A stretch of 64,000 nucleotides of DNA from Bacilli bacterium (GTDB taxonomy: Bacteria; Bacillota_I; Bacilli_A; RFN20; CAG-826), in the NCBI GenBank assembly GCA_900767605.1, contig CAAFZT010000048.1, positions 1 through 64,000 on the forward strand. Direction: 5' to 3'. A program made the translations under genes and the position numbers. The notes under the pieces are model-generated. The model was not told where the DNA came from and made no database searches. It saw only the letters and a list, made by a program, of their open reading frames with translations. Shown in pieces: positions 35,067 through 44,092 of the stretch (positions are counted from its first letter, which is position 1; each line of letters opens with the position of its first letter).

Positions 35067-35386
35067 GGTTTTCTCCTAGAGGCTGATAACCCATTATAGG
35101 GGATAAAGAACCCAAACGTCCCTGGAATTTGTCCGGTATGTGCTTGTTTCCCTATAAAGTTGTTACAAAACAAAGCCAAATCCCATCGTTAGCAACATTG
35201 ATATTCGATTTTTTACCTCCCATCTATTGACAATGCCCATTTATTTGGACGATTCGTCTGCTTGCTCTATGATAAGGATGGCTTTGAGCCGTAGGGATAT
35301 TTCCATGGCAAATACAAAAGGACAAACGAGCATTCGCTTTTAGTTCCATCAAGTATTTTTGCTATTGAAGAAAAGGAGATCCGTTT
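35067..35386. other. Divergent interval between fucosidase and ADP-ribosylglycohydrolase-like genes
   Basis: About 320 bases with no gene. The minus-strand frames here contain no known domain. A sigma-70-type promoter on the plus strand is described separately at 35245-35273. Confidence 0.4.
35245..35273 (+). promoter_or_regulatory. Probable sigma-70 promoter
   Basis: TTGGAC (35245-35250) and TATGAT (35268-35273) are separated by 17 bases, 114 bp before the start codon of the gene at 35387. Each box has one or two departures from consensus. Confidence 0.45.
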
Positions 35387-36913
35387 ATGAAACTGAATCG
35401 AGAAGAATACATTGATAAGGTCCACGCTTGCTTTATTGGCAAGAACATCGGGGGAACTATCGGAGGACCCACCGAAGGAAAACGAGAGATTTTGGATGTG
35501 AAAGGGTTTTCTACCCCCAAGGGACAACCGCTTCCTAACGATGATTTGGATTTGCAGCTCATTTGGCTAAGAGCCTTGGAAATGCAGGGACCCCAAAATA
35601 TCAATAGCGAAGTCCTTGGCCGTTATTGGCTGAATTTCATCCCCCCTTCTTGGGCGGAATATGGAATCTGCAAACACCACATGCTCCAAGGCATCGAACC
35701 GGGGGTATCCGGTTCTAGCGATATCAATATCTGGAGCCATTCTAACGGCGCCTGGATTCGCAGCGAAATTTGGGCGACCACGAATCCGCTATTGGTTGAC
35801 CATGCGGTGCGTTACGCTCTTCACGATGCGATGGTGGACCATGGCATGGGGGAAGGCACGATTGCCGCGGCATTCGTCGCCGCGATGGAAAGCGCCGCCT
35901 TTGGCATCACCGATATCCATGAACTCATTCGCATTGGATTATCGAAGATTGATTCAGAAACAAGAACCGCCAAAACCGTGAAAGAAGTGCTCCGTCTCCA
36001 CGAAGAAGGCAAGACATGGCAAGAAGCGCGCAACGCGATTGTTGAACTCAACGCCGATATCGGGGATGGTTGGTTCCAAGCCCCGAGCAACATTGCCTTT
36101 GTTTTGATTGGCTTGCTTTATGGGGAAGGCGATTATAAGAAATCTTTGCTCATCGCGGTCAATTGCGGCGATGACACGGATTGCACAGGCGCTACAATCG
36201 GCGCTTTAATGGGCATCATGCACGGAACCAAAGTTCTTCCCGAAGATTGGGTCGCTTACATTGGTAACCGCATCGTGACCTGCTCCATCAATGTTGGAAC
36301 TTCTCCCCGTATTCCCCCGACCATCGATGACTTAGTCCGTCGCGTAGGCAGAATGGCGGAGATTTGCTGCTATTTCAATGGCAATGGAGTCTATACGGAC
36401 CACTTAACGGGATTAGACGTCGAATTCACCGATGGGCCCACTGAACTGGAAAGTAACCTATCTTCCTTGCTAGATCGTCCCTGGGCGGAAAATAACGAGC
36501 AGGATGATATCCGCGCGTTACGTCTTTCCTTAAAGCCCAATACCTTTGCGGTTCACCGCGGATCTATCACGGCGATTGTCCGTTATATCGATGGATTAAA
36601 CCTCCATGCAGGGGAAACCAAACATATCGGCTTGACCCTTGTTAATAACGTCAAAGCCTATGGCAATGAACCCTTAACCGCGAATGTCCAATTCATGGTT
36701 CCAGAAGGTTGCTTCACCAAGGAATCCGGATTTTCTTTCTCCGTTCCCTGCTGGACGGCGATGACCCCGATGGCCCATAGCCAGGAATACATCCTTTCTT
36801 TTGAGGTGGACGAAGTCGTGGGAAGCAAACAAAAAGCGATCCTCGAAATCGAAGTCCCTGAACAAGGGAAAACCCATGATATCGACATCGTGTTCTTCAA
36901 ATATCTGGCTTAA
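35387..36913 (+). CDS. ADP-ribosylglycohydrolase-family protein
   Basis: A 508-residue protein. The N-terminal 330 residues have the DraG/ARH fold marks: FIGKNIGGTIGGPTEG (about 16-31), PNDDLDLQL (about 47-55, in the place of the first metal-binding acids) and CGDDTDCTGATIGAL (about 262-276, the second metal site). The remaining 170 residues form a beta-rich domain of unknown type. Classical members remove ADP-ribose from proteins. Relatives in polysaccharide loci are suspected to cleave other N- or O-glycosides, and this gene lies between GH29 and a barrel glycosidase gene, so a glycan role is plausible but inferred. It is cytoplasmic (no signal). The next gene follows after 18 bp. Confidence 0.8.
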   Translation: MKLNREEYIDKVHACFIGKNIGGTIGGPTEGKREILDVKGFSTPKGQPLPNDDLDLQLIWLRALEMQGPQNINSEVLGRYWLNFIPPSWAEYGICKHHMLQGIEPGVSGSSDINIWSHSNGAWIRSEIWATTNPLLVDHAVRYALHDAMVDHGMGEGTIAAAFVAAMESAAFGITDIHELIRIGLSKIDSETRTAKTVKEVLRLHEEGKTWQEARNAIVELNADIGDGWFQAPSNIAFVLIGLLYGEGDYKKSLLIAVNCGDDTDCTGATIGALMGIMHGTKVLPEDWVAYIGNRIVTCSINVGTSPRIPPTIDDLVRRVGRMAEICCYFNGNGVYTDHLTGLDVEFTDGPTELESNLSSLLDRPWAENNEQDDIRALRLSLKPNTFAVHRGSITAIVRYIDGLNLHAGETKHIGLTLVNNVKAYGNEPLTANVQFMVPEGCFTKESGFSFSVPCWTAMTPMAHSQEYILSFEVDEVVGSKQKAILEIEVPEQGKTHDIDIVFFKYLA

Positions 36914-36931
36914 AAAGAAAGAACCCATTCC

Positions 36932-38602
36932 ATGAATAACATCTATTTTGATTTGCTAAAAAGATGGGGGGACGGTTTGCTTGCCCATCAAATTCGAGAA
37001 GGGGAGGAAGCCTTTCAAGGTGGATTCCTTTGCCCGAGCTGCAAAATGATTCATGGACGGACCCCTGATGCGATTTATCCCCTTGGGGTTTTATATAAAA
37101 AGACGGGGGACGTGCGTTATTTAAACGGGGCAAAACTCGCTTTTGCATACGGCAAACAACTCGAATGCCCCGACGGCTCCCTTTATAACGATGCCCAAGC
37201 CGCTTGGCCGTATACGACCGTTTTTCTCACAATCGCGGTTTTTGAAAGCTTAAATTCTTTTGGCGATTTGCTGGATGAGGAATTTCGTTCTTCCTTGCTC
37301 GAACAAGCCAAGCACATGTCGAATTGGCTTTATCAAAATCTCGATGAGCATTCTCGTCCCAACATCAATTACTGCACGACCAATGCCTATGCGATGTGCC
37401 TCGCGGGGCAATATCTAAAAGAACCCAAATATTTAGAACGTTCCCGTCATCTTTTCAATTATTCCCTGGCTCATTTTAGCAAGTCTGGATTCTTCTATGG
37501 CGAATCCAAAAACCACGATGCGATTTCCAAGAAGGGCTGCCGTTCTATCGATATGGGGTATGGCCTCGAAGAATCGATTCCAGCCCTGGTGAAATGCGCC
37601 TTCCTTTTAAAAGATGAAAAAGCCATCGCCTTCCTGCATGATCGCTTGATGGATAACGCGCCTTTCTTCCTGCCGGATGGAGGATTAGACAATACCTTTG
37701 GGGTTCGTAATAACAAATGGACCTATTATGGATCAAGAACTTCCGATGGTATCTCTCCCGCCTATTTGCTTTTTGCTTCCCAAGAACCTTTGTTTCAAGA
37801 AATCGCATACCGTAACACGGAATTACTAGGCCGTTGCACGGTGGATGGCTTGCTTGCGGGTGGCCCCGACTATGAAAAACAAGGGGAATACCCCTGCATC
37901 CATCATACGTTTGAACACGCCAACGCGATTGCTTTCGACGTGGATGAAATCGAAGAACGTTATTTACTAAAAACGGATGAGAAACTCATCACCGAAACGG
38001 AATTCAATCGTTATTATCCCGAATGCGACCTCTATCGCGTTTCCAAAGGGTCTTATCTCGTGGATGTTACGGGATTTGATTTTGATATTCCCTTCTCCGC
38101 GCACGCAAGCAGGGGCGCCCTAACTATGTTATATGGGCCGAATGGCCCCATGGTTATGGGATCGGTCATCGATTATTTCCCGCTCCCCGAACCAACCAAC
38201 CAACAACTCCCCCACGATCCTGTGACCCATCGTCCTTTACTTCCTCGCTTGGTGATCGATGGTTATTCTTCCACCTATGATGGGGAAACTAAAATCGAGA
38301 AAATGGAAGAAGAAAGAACGACGGTTTTAAAAGTCGATGGAGGCTTCGCCACCCGTGATGGGAAGAGATTAGAAGCCAAACAACATACCGAATATCGCTT
38401 AGCTGCAGATGGACTATCCGTGGATATCCAGGTGGAAGAAGGGGCTACTTACATCCTTCCCTTGATCCAAGGACATCTTAAAATCCATCAAGGCAAGCTG
38501 ATTCAAAAAGAAGAGATTTTCTATCTAACTGGCGGATTTCAGGCGACAGAATATCGTTTGGAGCCGGAAAACGGCAGAATCTCTTTGAAGGTATCCTCTT
38601 AA
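36932..38602 (+). CDS. Alpha/alpha-barrel glycosidase-like protein, family unassigned
   Basis: A 556-residue soluble protein. The first 330 residues are rich in helices with evenly spaced Gly/Tyr/Pro motifs (RTPDAIYPLGVLYKKTGDVR, DGSLYNDAQAAWPYTTVFLT, RPNINYCTTNAYAMCLAGQY, DMGYGLEESIPALVKCAFLL). This is the pattern of six-hairpin (alpha/alpha)6 glycosidases and unsaturated uronyl hydrolase or heparinase-like barrels. The last 200 residues are beta-rich. An exact family cannot be named and the catalytic acids cannot be assigned. There is no signal peptide. It lies 18 bp after the ADP-ribosylglycohydrolase-like gene and is probably co-transcribed, suggesting consecutive steps on the same imported glycan. 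Confidence 0.65.
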   Translation: MNNIYFDLLKRWGDGLLAHQIREGEEAFQGGFLCPSCKMIHGRTPDAIYPLGVLYKKTGDVRYLNGAKLAFAYGKQLECPDGSLYNDAQAAWPYTTVFLTIAVFESLNSFGDLLDEEFRSSLLEQAKHMSNWLYQNLDEHSRPNINYCTTNAYAMCLAGQYLKEPKYLERSRHLFNYSLAHFSKSGFFYGESKNHDAISKKGCRSIDMGYGLEESIPALVKCAFLLKDEKAIAFLHDRLMDNAPFFLPDGGLDNTFGVRNNKWTYYGSRTSDGISPAYLLFASQEPLFQEIAYRNTELLGRCTVDGLLAGGPDYEKQGEYPCIHHTFEHANAIAFDVDEIEERYLLKTDEKLITETEFNRYYPECDLYRVSKGSYLVDVTGFDFDIPFSAHASRGALTMLYGPNGPMVMGSVIDYFPLPEPTNQQLPHDPVTHRPLLPRLVIDGYSSTYDGETKIEKMEEERTTVLKVDGGFATRDGKRLEAKQHTEYRLAADGLSVDIQVEEGATYILPLIQGHLKIHQGKLIQKEEIFYLTGGFQATEYRLEPENGRISLKVSS

Positions 38603-38639
38603 TTCTCGTCAAAATATTCTTCATTCTCTTTGTTCGAAT

Positions 38640-38653
38640 TGTAAGGGCTTTCA
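38640..38653 (+). promoter_or_regulatory. cre-like site before secreted-protein gene
   Basis: TGTAAGGGCTTTCA matches the cre consensus except for G in place of the central C. It lies 59 bp before the start codon at 38712. Confidence 0.4.
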
Positions 38654-38711
38654 TTTTTATTCACACGCGCATAAGGTGAATGTGTTTCATACCTTTTAAA
38701 GGAGTAACAAT

Positions 38712-39965
38712 ATGAAGAAACAGACGATTCTTATGTGTGCTTTAGGCGTTGCCGCTATCGCCGCGACCGCCGTTGGCACCGGGTATAGCGTTTCTAGCAA
38801 CAAAGGGGGAGTCTTCTTTGCAGGAGGAGATGAAGGCGTTTGGAAACACTACGAAAGAAAAGAGGCGACTAAGACCGAAAAAGGCATCCGTGAATATTGG
38901 GTCAATTGTTTGACCAATGAACACATGTTTGCTAAGCCGACCACTGGAACGATTGAAGAAGGTGGAGCCTACAAAACCGAAGGGTTCACCGAGACCGATG
39001 ATCGTTGGATCTATCCGGCAACCTTAACGGCTCAAGATGTGGTGATGACCGCGGCGACTAAGACATTGGATCTAGGAACGTATGCGGGTGGAACCGTTTC
39101 TTACATCAAAGCGGGTGATATTAATTTAGGAACCAATCCTGCCAATCTTGATGTCACGGGATTTGGAACCGACCATAAGAAAGATGGTTTGAAAACGGTT
39201 CAAATCGGAACCATCAAAGATGGCAATGAATATGCCCTTACCTGCGAAACGACGTTTATCACCGCGATGATTAAGACGGCGGATGATTTTAAAGAATATG
39301 TCTACCCGAAGGCTGATGCGGATCAATTTGGATATTTCAAATTGGCCAATGACGTTAATGTCCAAGATCTCATTACCACTTGGAATGACACCTGGTACGG
39401 CAACAACGCTCGCAATCATGTCTTCGGCGGTACGCTTGACGGCGACGGCAAGAAACTCCTCGCCAAGAGCAGCGGCATTTGTGGGGCTTTTGGAAGCTTA
39501 AATAATGCAACTGTTAAGAATGTAACTATCACCGATGGCTGGTACAACGGCGATAAAAACGCCTCGTTGATTGCTGCCAAAATTTTTGGAACCACCTTCG
39601 AGAATGTTAACACCGTAATTACTGGTGGGAACGGAGATTTTAAGGCGACCGGAACTGGCACTCCAAAATGCCATGCTCCGATTGACAAAGTAGGGGCGTG
39701 TGGCTATCTTGCAAACACCACATTCCAAGCCAATATACTCAAGAATTGCACTTTTGATGCTTCTGGATGGAAACTTGGTTCTTTGTTTGGCTGGAACCAA
39801 AGCATGACTGAACCAACGGTTACCAATTGTGTGGTGAAGGCTGCGAGTCTAGTGCAAGCGATGCATTCCAACTATAACGGATATACTTATCAGCCTAAGG
39901 GTGTTGAGATTACTGATCCTAAAACTGAAAAGAATATTTCGGGGCTCACCTTCGTTAAAGCCTAA
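38712..39965 (+). CDS. Secreted protein with beta-helix C-terminus
   Basis: A 417-residue exported protein with a signal peptide (ILMCALGVAAIAATAVGTGY) and no lipobox. Residues about 43-90 (WKHYERKEATKTEKGIREYW, then CLTNEHMFAKP) form a small Cys/His-containing module often repeated in Bacillota surface proteins. Residues about 205-400 are beta-helix-like (YFKLANDVNVQDL, FGGTLDGDGKKLLAKSSG, VKNVTITDGW), related in style to the C-termini encoded at 15783 and 28190. It is a single-gene unit with a cre-like site upstream and a hairpin terminator downstream (39985). It uses AAAGGAGTAACAAT as its ribosome binding site. Confidence 0.75.
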   Translation: MKKQTILMCALGVAAIAATAVGTGYSVSSNKGGVFFAGGDEGVWKHYERKEATKTEKGIREYWVNCLTNEHMFAKPTTGTIEEGGAYKTEGFTETDDRWIYPATLTAQDVVMTAATKTLDLGTYAGGTVSYIKAGDINLGTNPANLDVTGFGTDHKKDGLKTVQIGTIKDGNEYALTCETTFITAMIKTADDFKEYVYPKADADQFGYFKLANDVNVQDLITTWNDTWYGNNARNHVFGGTLDGDGKKLLAKSSGICGAFGSLNNATVKNVTITDGWYNGDKNASLIAAKIFGTTFENVNTVITGGNGDFKATGTGTPKCHAPIDKVGACGYLANTTFQANILKNCTFDASGWKLGSLFGWNQSMTEPTVTNCVVKAASLVQAMHSNYNGYTYQPKGVEITDPKTEKNISGLTFVKA

Positions 39966-39984
39966 TTCGATTCGAAACAGTCAA

Positions 39985-40006
39985 GGGGCGCAATCGCGCC
40001 TCTTTT
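39985..40006 (+). terminator. Terminator of secreted-protein gene
   Basis: GGGGCGC-AAT-CGCGCCTC forms a short GC stem followed by TTTTC, 20 bases after the stop at 39965. Confidence 0.75.
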
Positions 40007-40049
40007 CTTATGACTAATCTTCGCCTAAAACCACTACGTCTAAAAGAAA

Positions 40050-40068
40050 ACCGCCCACGTGGAGCGGT
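40050..40068 (-). terminator. Terminator of Na/Pi cotransporter gene
   Basis: On the minus strand ACCGC-N9-GCGGT (loop containing CCACGTGG) is followed by TTTTCTTTTA, just past the stop codon at 40084. Confidence 0.75.
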
Positions 40069-40083
40069 CTCCTATTTTTAATC

Positions 40084-41814
40084 TTACGGGTGTAACGAGA
40101 TGACGTCGTCGTTATTTTGGGGTAGGAGGTCGCTACAGGAACGCTCGGCGATGAAGTTCAAGTGGTCGCCGCAACGCTCCAAGTTGCCAACGAGATTGAT
40201 GAAGACGTTGGAGCTTTGGGGTTTGCATTCTCCGTTTTCTAAGCGTTTCAAGTGTCCATGGACCATCTGGGTACGTTGGTCGTCGATCGCATCTTCCATG
40301 GCTCTCGTTTTCTTTAAACGTTCCAAATCGGGATGATCCACGATGAGAGTCGTTTGGGCAAACATCGCGTTAATATTTTTTTGCATCGCTTGAAGCTCGG
40401 TCATGACTATGGGGGAGAAGAGGAGGTCCTCCTCGATTTCATGACGGGTATAGCCGGTGATGTTGTCGGCGACTTCGGTTAAACGGACGATGTCGGCGAT
40501 ATCTAATTGCATTCTGGAAATCCGCTTCTGGGATTCAGGGCTTACCCCCTTCGCGGCGATTTGGACTAAGAAGGAGCTTAAGTCGCGGGACATTCTTAGA
40601 ACTCGGGTTTCCTCGCCATCGACTTTTTCTTTTTCCTGTTTCTTATCCATGAAGGCTTGGAGGGAGATATTTAGGTCGTCCAAGGCGGCTTTGGCCATGA
40701 TGTGGTAATAAGAAATCGCTTGGGTTAAGGCAAGCTCGGGGGTCGTCAAGAAACGAGGATCGAGCAAATCGGATTCGGAATGCTTTCCTTTTTCGGGAAC
40801 GATTTTGGTTGCCAGAAAGACCAATCCCTTGGTGAAGGGAAGAAACAAGATTGTGCAGATGAGGTTGAAGAAGGTGTGGAACATGGCGATTTGAATCGCG
40901 GGGTTTCTTGGGAACCATCTTTCAAAGGTGCTTTCCATCGCAGCGGGCCAGCAAAGAAGGATGATGAAGAAGATCAAACTGCCGAAGACGTTGAACAATA
41001 AATGGATGACGGAAGCGCGCTTGCCGTTGGTCGTAGAACCAATCGCGGATAACAAGGCGGTGGAGCAAGAACCGATATTGGAGCCTAAAATCAAATAGAG
41101 AACCCCGTTGCCGTGTCCTCCCACGACGGCTCCGGCCATCGCCATGGCAAGAACGATGGAAGTGACGGCGCTAGAAGACTGGGCTAGCGCGGTTATGACG
41201 ATGCCGATTAATAGGAGCAAGAAGGGATTGGTGAGGGACGTCAATGCGTCTTTCAGCCCTTCATTACTTAAAAAGAGTGACTGCATGTTACTCGTCATGG
41301 TCTCTAAGCCAAGGAAAAGAAGCCCAAGGCCGGTGACCATATCGCCTGCTAAAGCGACTTTGGGGAACTTTTTGGCGAAGAAAAGGCGTAATAAAACCCC
41401 TACCATCGTCAACGATATGATGATTTCGGTAAGGGGGAAGGAGGAAGAATTAAGCCCGCCAAGGGCAACGATTTGAGCGGTGATGGTCGTGCCGATATTG
41501 GCGCCCATGATGTAGGTGGCGGCTTGGGCCAAGGTCATGACGCCGGCGTTGACGAAGCCGACGACCATGATGGTGGTGGCCCCGCTAGATTGCATGATCA
41601 TCGTGGCGAGGGTTCCAATGCCCACTCCGGCGAATTTGGATTTCGCTGTTTTGGCAAAGAGTTTTTTAAGCCCGCCCGTAGCGAGTTTTTCCGTGGAGGC
41701 CTGAAGCATGTTCATGCCTACGAATAAAGCGCCCAACCCGCCGATCATCAGCAAAATCGGAATCCAAATGGGGGTAGAGGCGGAATCGGCGAAGAGAGGG
41801 ATCGCAGTTTTCAT
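40084..41814 (-). CDS. Na/Pi cotransporter family protein (NptA/YjbB-like) with PhoU-like domain
   Basis: A 576-residue membrane protein. Two inverted NaPi repeats carry the signatures MQSSGATTIMVVGFV (about 69-83) with GANIGTTIT, and ALAQSSSAVTSIVLAMA (about 206-222) with GSNIGSCSTA. About nine membrane segments occupy residues 14-330. The cytoplasmic C-terminal third (about 350-560) is helical and PhoU-like. Bacterial members import or export phosphate with sodium. It is monocistronic, with a cre-like palindrome about 70 bp upstream and a terminator downstream. Start MKTAIPLF gives the usual length. Confidence 0.88.
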   Translation of the reverse strand: MKTAIPLFADSASTPIWIPILLMIGGLGALFVGMNMLQASTEKLATGGLKKLFAKTAKSKFAGVGIGTLATMIMQSSGATTIMVVGFVNAGVMTLAQAATYIMGANIGTTITAQIVALGGLNSSSFPLTEIIISLTMVGVLLRLFFAKKFPKVALAGDMVTGLGLLFLGLETMTSNMQSLFLSNEGLKDALTSLTNPFLLLLIGIVITALAQSSSAVTSIVLAMAMAGAVVGGHGNGVLYLILGSNIGSCSTALLSAIGSTTNGKRASVIHLLFNVFGSLIFFIILLCWPAAMESTFERWFPRNPAIQIAMFHTFFNLICTILFLPFTKGLVFLATKIVPEKGKHSESDLLDPRFLTTPELALTQAISYYHIMAKAALDDLNISLQAFMDKKQEKEKVDGEETRVLRMSRDLSSFLVQIAAKGVSPESQKRISRMQLDIADIVRLTEVADNITGYTRHEIEEDLLFSPIVMTELQAMQKNINAMFAQTTLIVDHPDLERLKKTRAMEDAIDDQRTQMVHGHLKRLENGECKPQSSNVFINLVGNLERCGDHLNFIAERSCSDLLPQNNDDVISLHP

Positions 41815-41883
41815 TTCTAGTTCCGTTCAATTGATTACCTCATCATAGCCAAAACGTAAGGAAAAATGCTATAGATTCCTTGA

Positions 41884-41897
41884 AGAAAGCGCTAACA
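41884..41897 (-). promoter_or_regulatory. cre-like site upstream of Na/Pi cotransporter gene
   Basis: On the minus strand TGTTAGCGCTTTCT matches the cre consensus at 13 of 14 positions, 70 bp before the start at 41814. Confidence 0.4.
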
Positions 41898-41926
41898 CGC
41901 GTCCGAATGTAAAATAATGGTAAGAA

Positions 41927-42466
41927 TTAGAAGGTAACGGACTTTAGAACTTCATCGGTGAATAAGTCGCGCAATTCGATGCCTTTTTCATCCATTACCA
42001 TATAAGAATGATGGTCGTCTTTCGGCAAAGAAACCGATCCAGGATTCCCCAAAATCAAATCCCCTTTTTTCTCTAAAACTCCAATATGGGTATGGCCCTG
42101 CAGGAAAATATCCCCGGGGTGTTTGGGGAGGTTATCGAATCCATAATGATGGCCATGGCAAGCGGTAATTTCCTTATCAAAGAAATAAAGGCTAGCCATA
42201 TCGACGATCGGGAATTCGCTGACCCATTGGTCCACTTCCGATTCGCAATTGCCTTTCGTGCAGATGATTTTATCCGCATGGGCGTTTAACAAAACCACGA
42301 CGTCTTTGGGGGAATAGTCCTTAGGAGGGGTGTTTCTAGCCCCGTTATAGTAGCAGTCCCCCAATAAAATCACCTTAAAGGGATTGGCCTTATCCACTTT
42401 CTCAAAGAAGAGTTTCGCGTAATAGAGGCTTCCGTGGATATCGCTAGCAACGTAAATCGGGTTCAT
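41927..42466 (-). CDS. YfcE-like metallophosphoesterase
   Basis: A 179-residue phosphodiesterase of the YfcE/MJ0936 family. Metal-binding motifs in order are ASDIHGS (7-13), LLGDCYYNG (about 35-43), TKGNCES (about 70-76), CHGHHYG (about 103-109) and QGHTHIG (about 122-128). Family members hydrolyse phosphodiesters in vitro, with unknown natural substrates. It is cytoplasmic. It lies divergent from the polymerase gene at 42605 and upstream, in the same direction, of the Na/Pi gene but separated by 112 bp. The start follows AGGAGAAAAGTC. Confidence 0.88.
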   Translation of the reverse strand: MNPIYVASDIHGSLYYAKLFFEKVDKANPFKVILLGDCYYNGARNTPPKDYSPKDVVVLLNAHADKIICTKGNCESEVDQWVSEFPIVDMASLYFFDKEITACHGHHYGFDNLPKHPGDIFLQGHTHIGVLEKKGDLILGNPGSVSLPKDDHHSYMVMDEKGIELRDLFTDEVLKSVTF

Positions 42467-42604
42467 GACTTTTCTCCTAAACGTAGAAATATTACTTCAA
42501 GCAACGTAACTTGGGGATAAGGAAGCGTTCGAATTCTTCTTAGATGCCGTGAATTCGATTTTCTAATTGGAAGACTATCCTTCTCACGATTATCCTTTAA
42601 AAGG

Positions 42605-44092
42605 ATGGAACGGACCTATTTTGCAATCGACCTCAAATCCTTCTATGCCTCGGTAGAAGCGGTGGATGGGGGATATGACCCCCTATCGACCCATTTGGTC
42701 GTAGCCGACGTTTCCCGCACGGATAAAACGATTTGCCTTGCAATCTCCCCCTCCTTGAAAGCCTACGGGTTACCGGGAAGGGCCCGGCTATTTGAAGTGA
42801 AGCAAGCGGTGCGGGAAATCAACGCGAAAAGACGTCAAAAGGCACCGGGCGGAGTTTTCAAAGGCAAAAGCACGGACGCGAATGCTTTGGCCAAAGACCC
42901 TTCCTTGGAACTCGATTTTGTGATTGCCCCGCCGCGGATGGCCCGTTACCTAGAAGTGTCGTCGAAGATTTATTCCATTTACCTCAAAACGATTGCCAAG
43001 GAAGATATTCACGTCTATTCGATCGATGAAGTCTTTATGGATGTGACGGGCTACTTGAAGCCCCTAGGATTAACTCCCCACGAACTTGCTAGACGCCTGA
43101 TTTCTGAGGTTTATGCCCAAACGGGAATCACGGCGACCGGTGGAATTGGGACCAACCTTTATTTAGCAAAAGTCGCGATGGATATTGTGGCCAAGCATAT
43201 CCCTGCTGATCAAGATGGAGTACGCATTGCTTCTTTAAACGAACGAACTTACCGCGAGCAATTATGGGACCATCAACCCTTAAAAGATTTTTGGCGGGTG
43301 GGCCCAGGAACCGTGAATCGCTTGGCCGCTTTAGGCTTATTCACGATGGGGGATATCTGCAGGCAGTCGCTTGTTGATGAAGACGTTCTTTATTCCGCTT
43401 TCGGCATCAATGCGGAATTATTAATCGACCATGCCTGGGGATATGAGCCAACCACCATCCAAGACATCCATTCCTATGAACCCGACCATCATATTTTGAA
43501 TTCCGGTCAAGTCCTCTCTAGCCCCTACGGCTACCAAAAGGGGTTATTAGTCGTCAAAGAAATGGCCGATTCCTTGGGGCTAGATTTAGTCAAGAAGGGC
43601 CTTGTCTGCGAGCAGATTGGTCTCGTTTTAGGTTTTGACCGCGAGGTGGATGAATCCTATCAAGGGGCCTTTGAAGCAGATCGATATGGACGGAAAGTCC
43701 CTAAATCCGTCCATGGGGCGGTTTCACTTGGAGGATTTACCTCCTCTAGCCAAAAGCTTCGCGAAGCCGTCGAACGGATTTACCGTCGAATCATGAATCC
43801 CGATTTAAAAGTTCGCCGGGTGAATATCACCTTGTCGCCAGTGTGCACTCTAGAAGAAGCGAAACGCTTTTCCCCTGACCATGAGCAGCTAAGCCTTTTT
43901 GAAGATATCTCCAAGCATCTAGAAAAGGAGAAAAAAGAAGTCGAAAAAGAAAACAAGGAACACGCCCTTCAAAAAGCCGTTCTTCAAATCAAAGAAAAAT
44001 ATGGGAAGAACGCCGTATTAAAAGGGATGAACCTTGAAGAAGGAGCCACGATGAAGCAAAGGAATGAGCAAATCGGAGGGCATAAGGCATGA
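42605..44092 (+). CDS. Y-family DNA polymerase, UvrX/YqjW-like
   Basis: A 495-residue translesion polymerase of the UmuC/DinB superfamily. Catalytic motifs are YFAIDLKSFYASVEA (5-19, first Asp) and YSIDEVFMDVTGYL (about 138-151, the Asp-Glu pair). A GTGGIGTNLYLAKVAMDIV-type helix-hairpin region follows (from about 180), then the little-finger domain and a Lys/Glu-rich coiled-coil tail (about 435-470). It is longer than DinB and pairs with a YolD-like gene, overlapping by 4 bases (ATGA), as do uvrX/yqjW operons of Bacilli. Such polymerases are usually SOS-controlled, but no LexA box is recognised upstream. Confidence 0.88.
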   Translation: MERTYFAIDLKSFYASVEAVDGGYDPLSTHLVVADVSRTDKTICLAISPSLKAYGLPGRARLFEVKQAVREINAKRRQKAPGGVFKGKSTDANALAKDPSLELDFVIAPPRMARYLEVSSKIYSIYLKTIAKEDIHVYSIDEVFMDVTGYLKPLGLTPHELARRLISEVYAQTGITATGGIGTNLYLAKVAMDIVAKHIPADQDGVRIASLNERTYREQLWDHQPLKDFWRVGPGTVNRLAALGLFTMGDICRQSLVDEDVLYSAFGINAELLIDHAWGYEPTTIQDIHSYEPDHHILNSGQVLSSPYGYQKGLLVVKEMADSLGLDLVKKGLVCEQIGLVLGFDREVDESYQGAFEADRYGRKVPKSVHGAVSLGGFTSSSQKLREAVERIYRRIMNPDLKVRRVNITLSPVCTLEEAKRFSPDHEQLSLFEDISKHLEKEKKEVEKENKEHALQKAVLQIKEKYGKNAVLKGMNLEEGATMKQRNEQIGGHKA

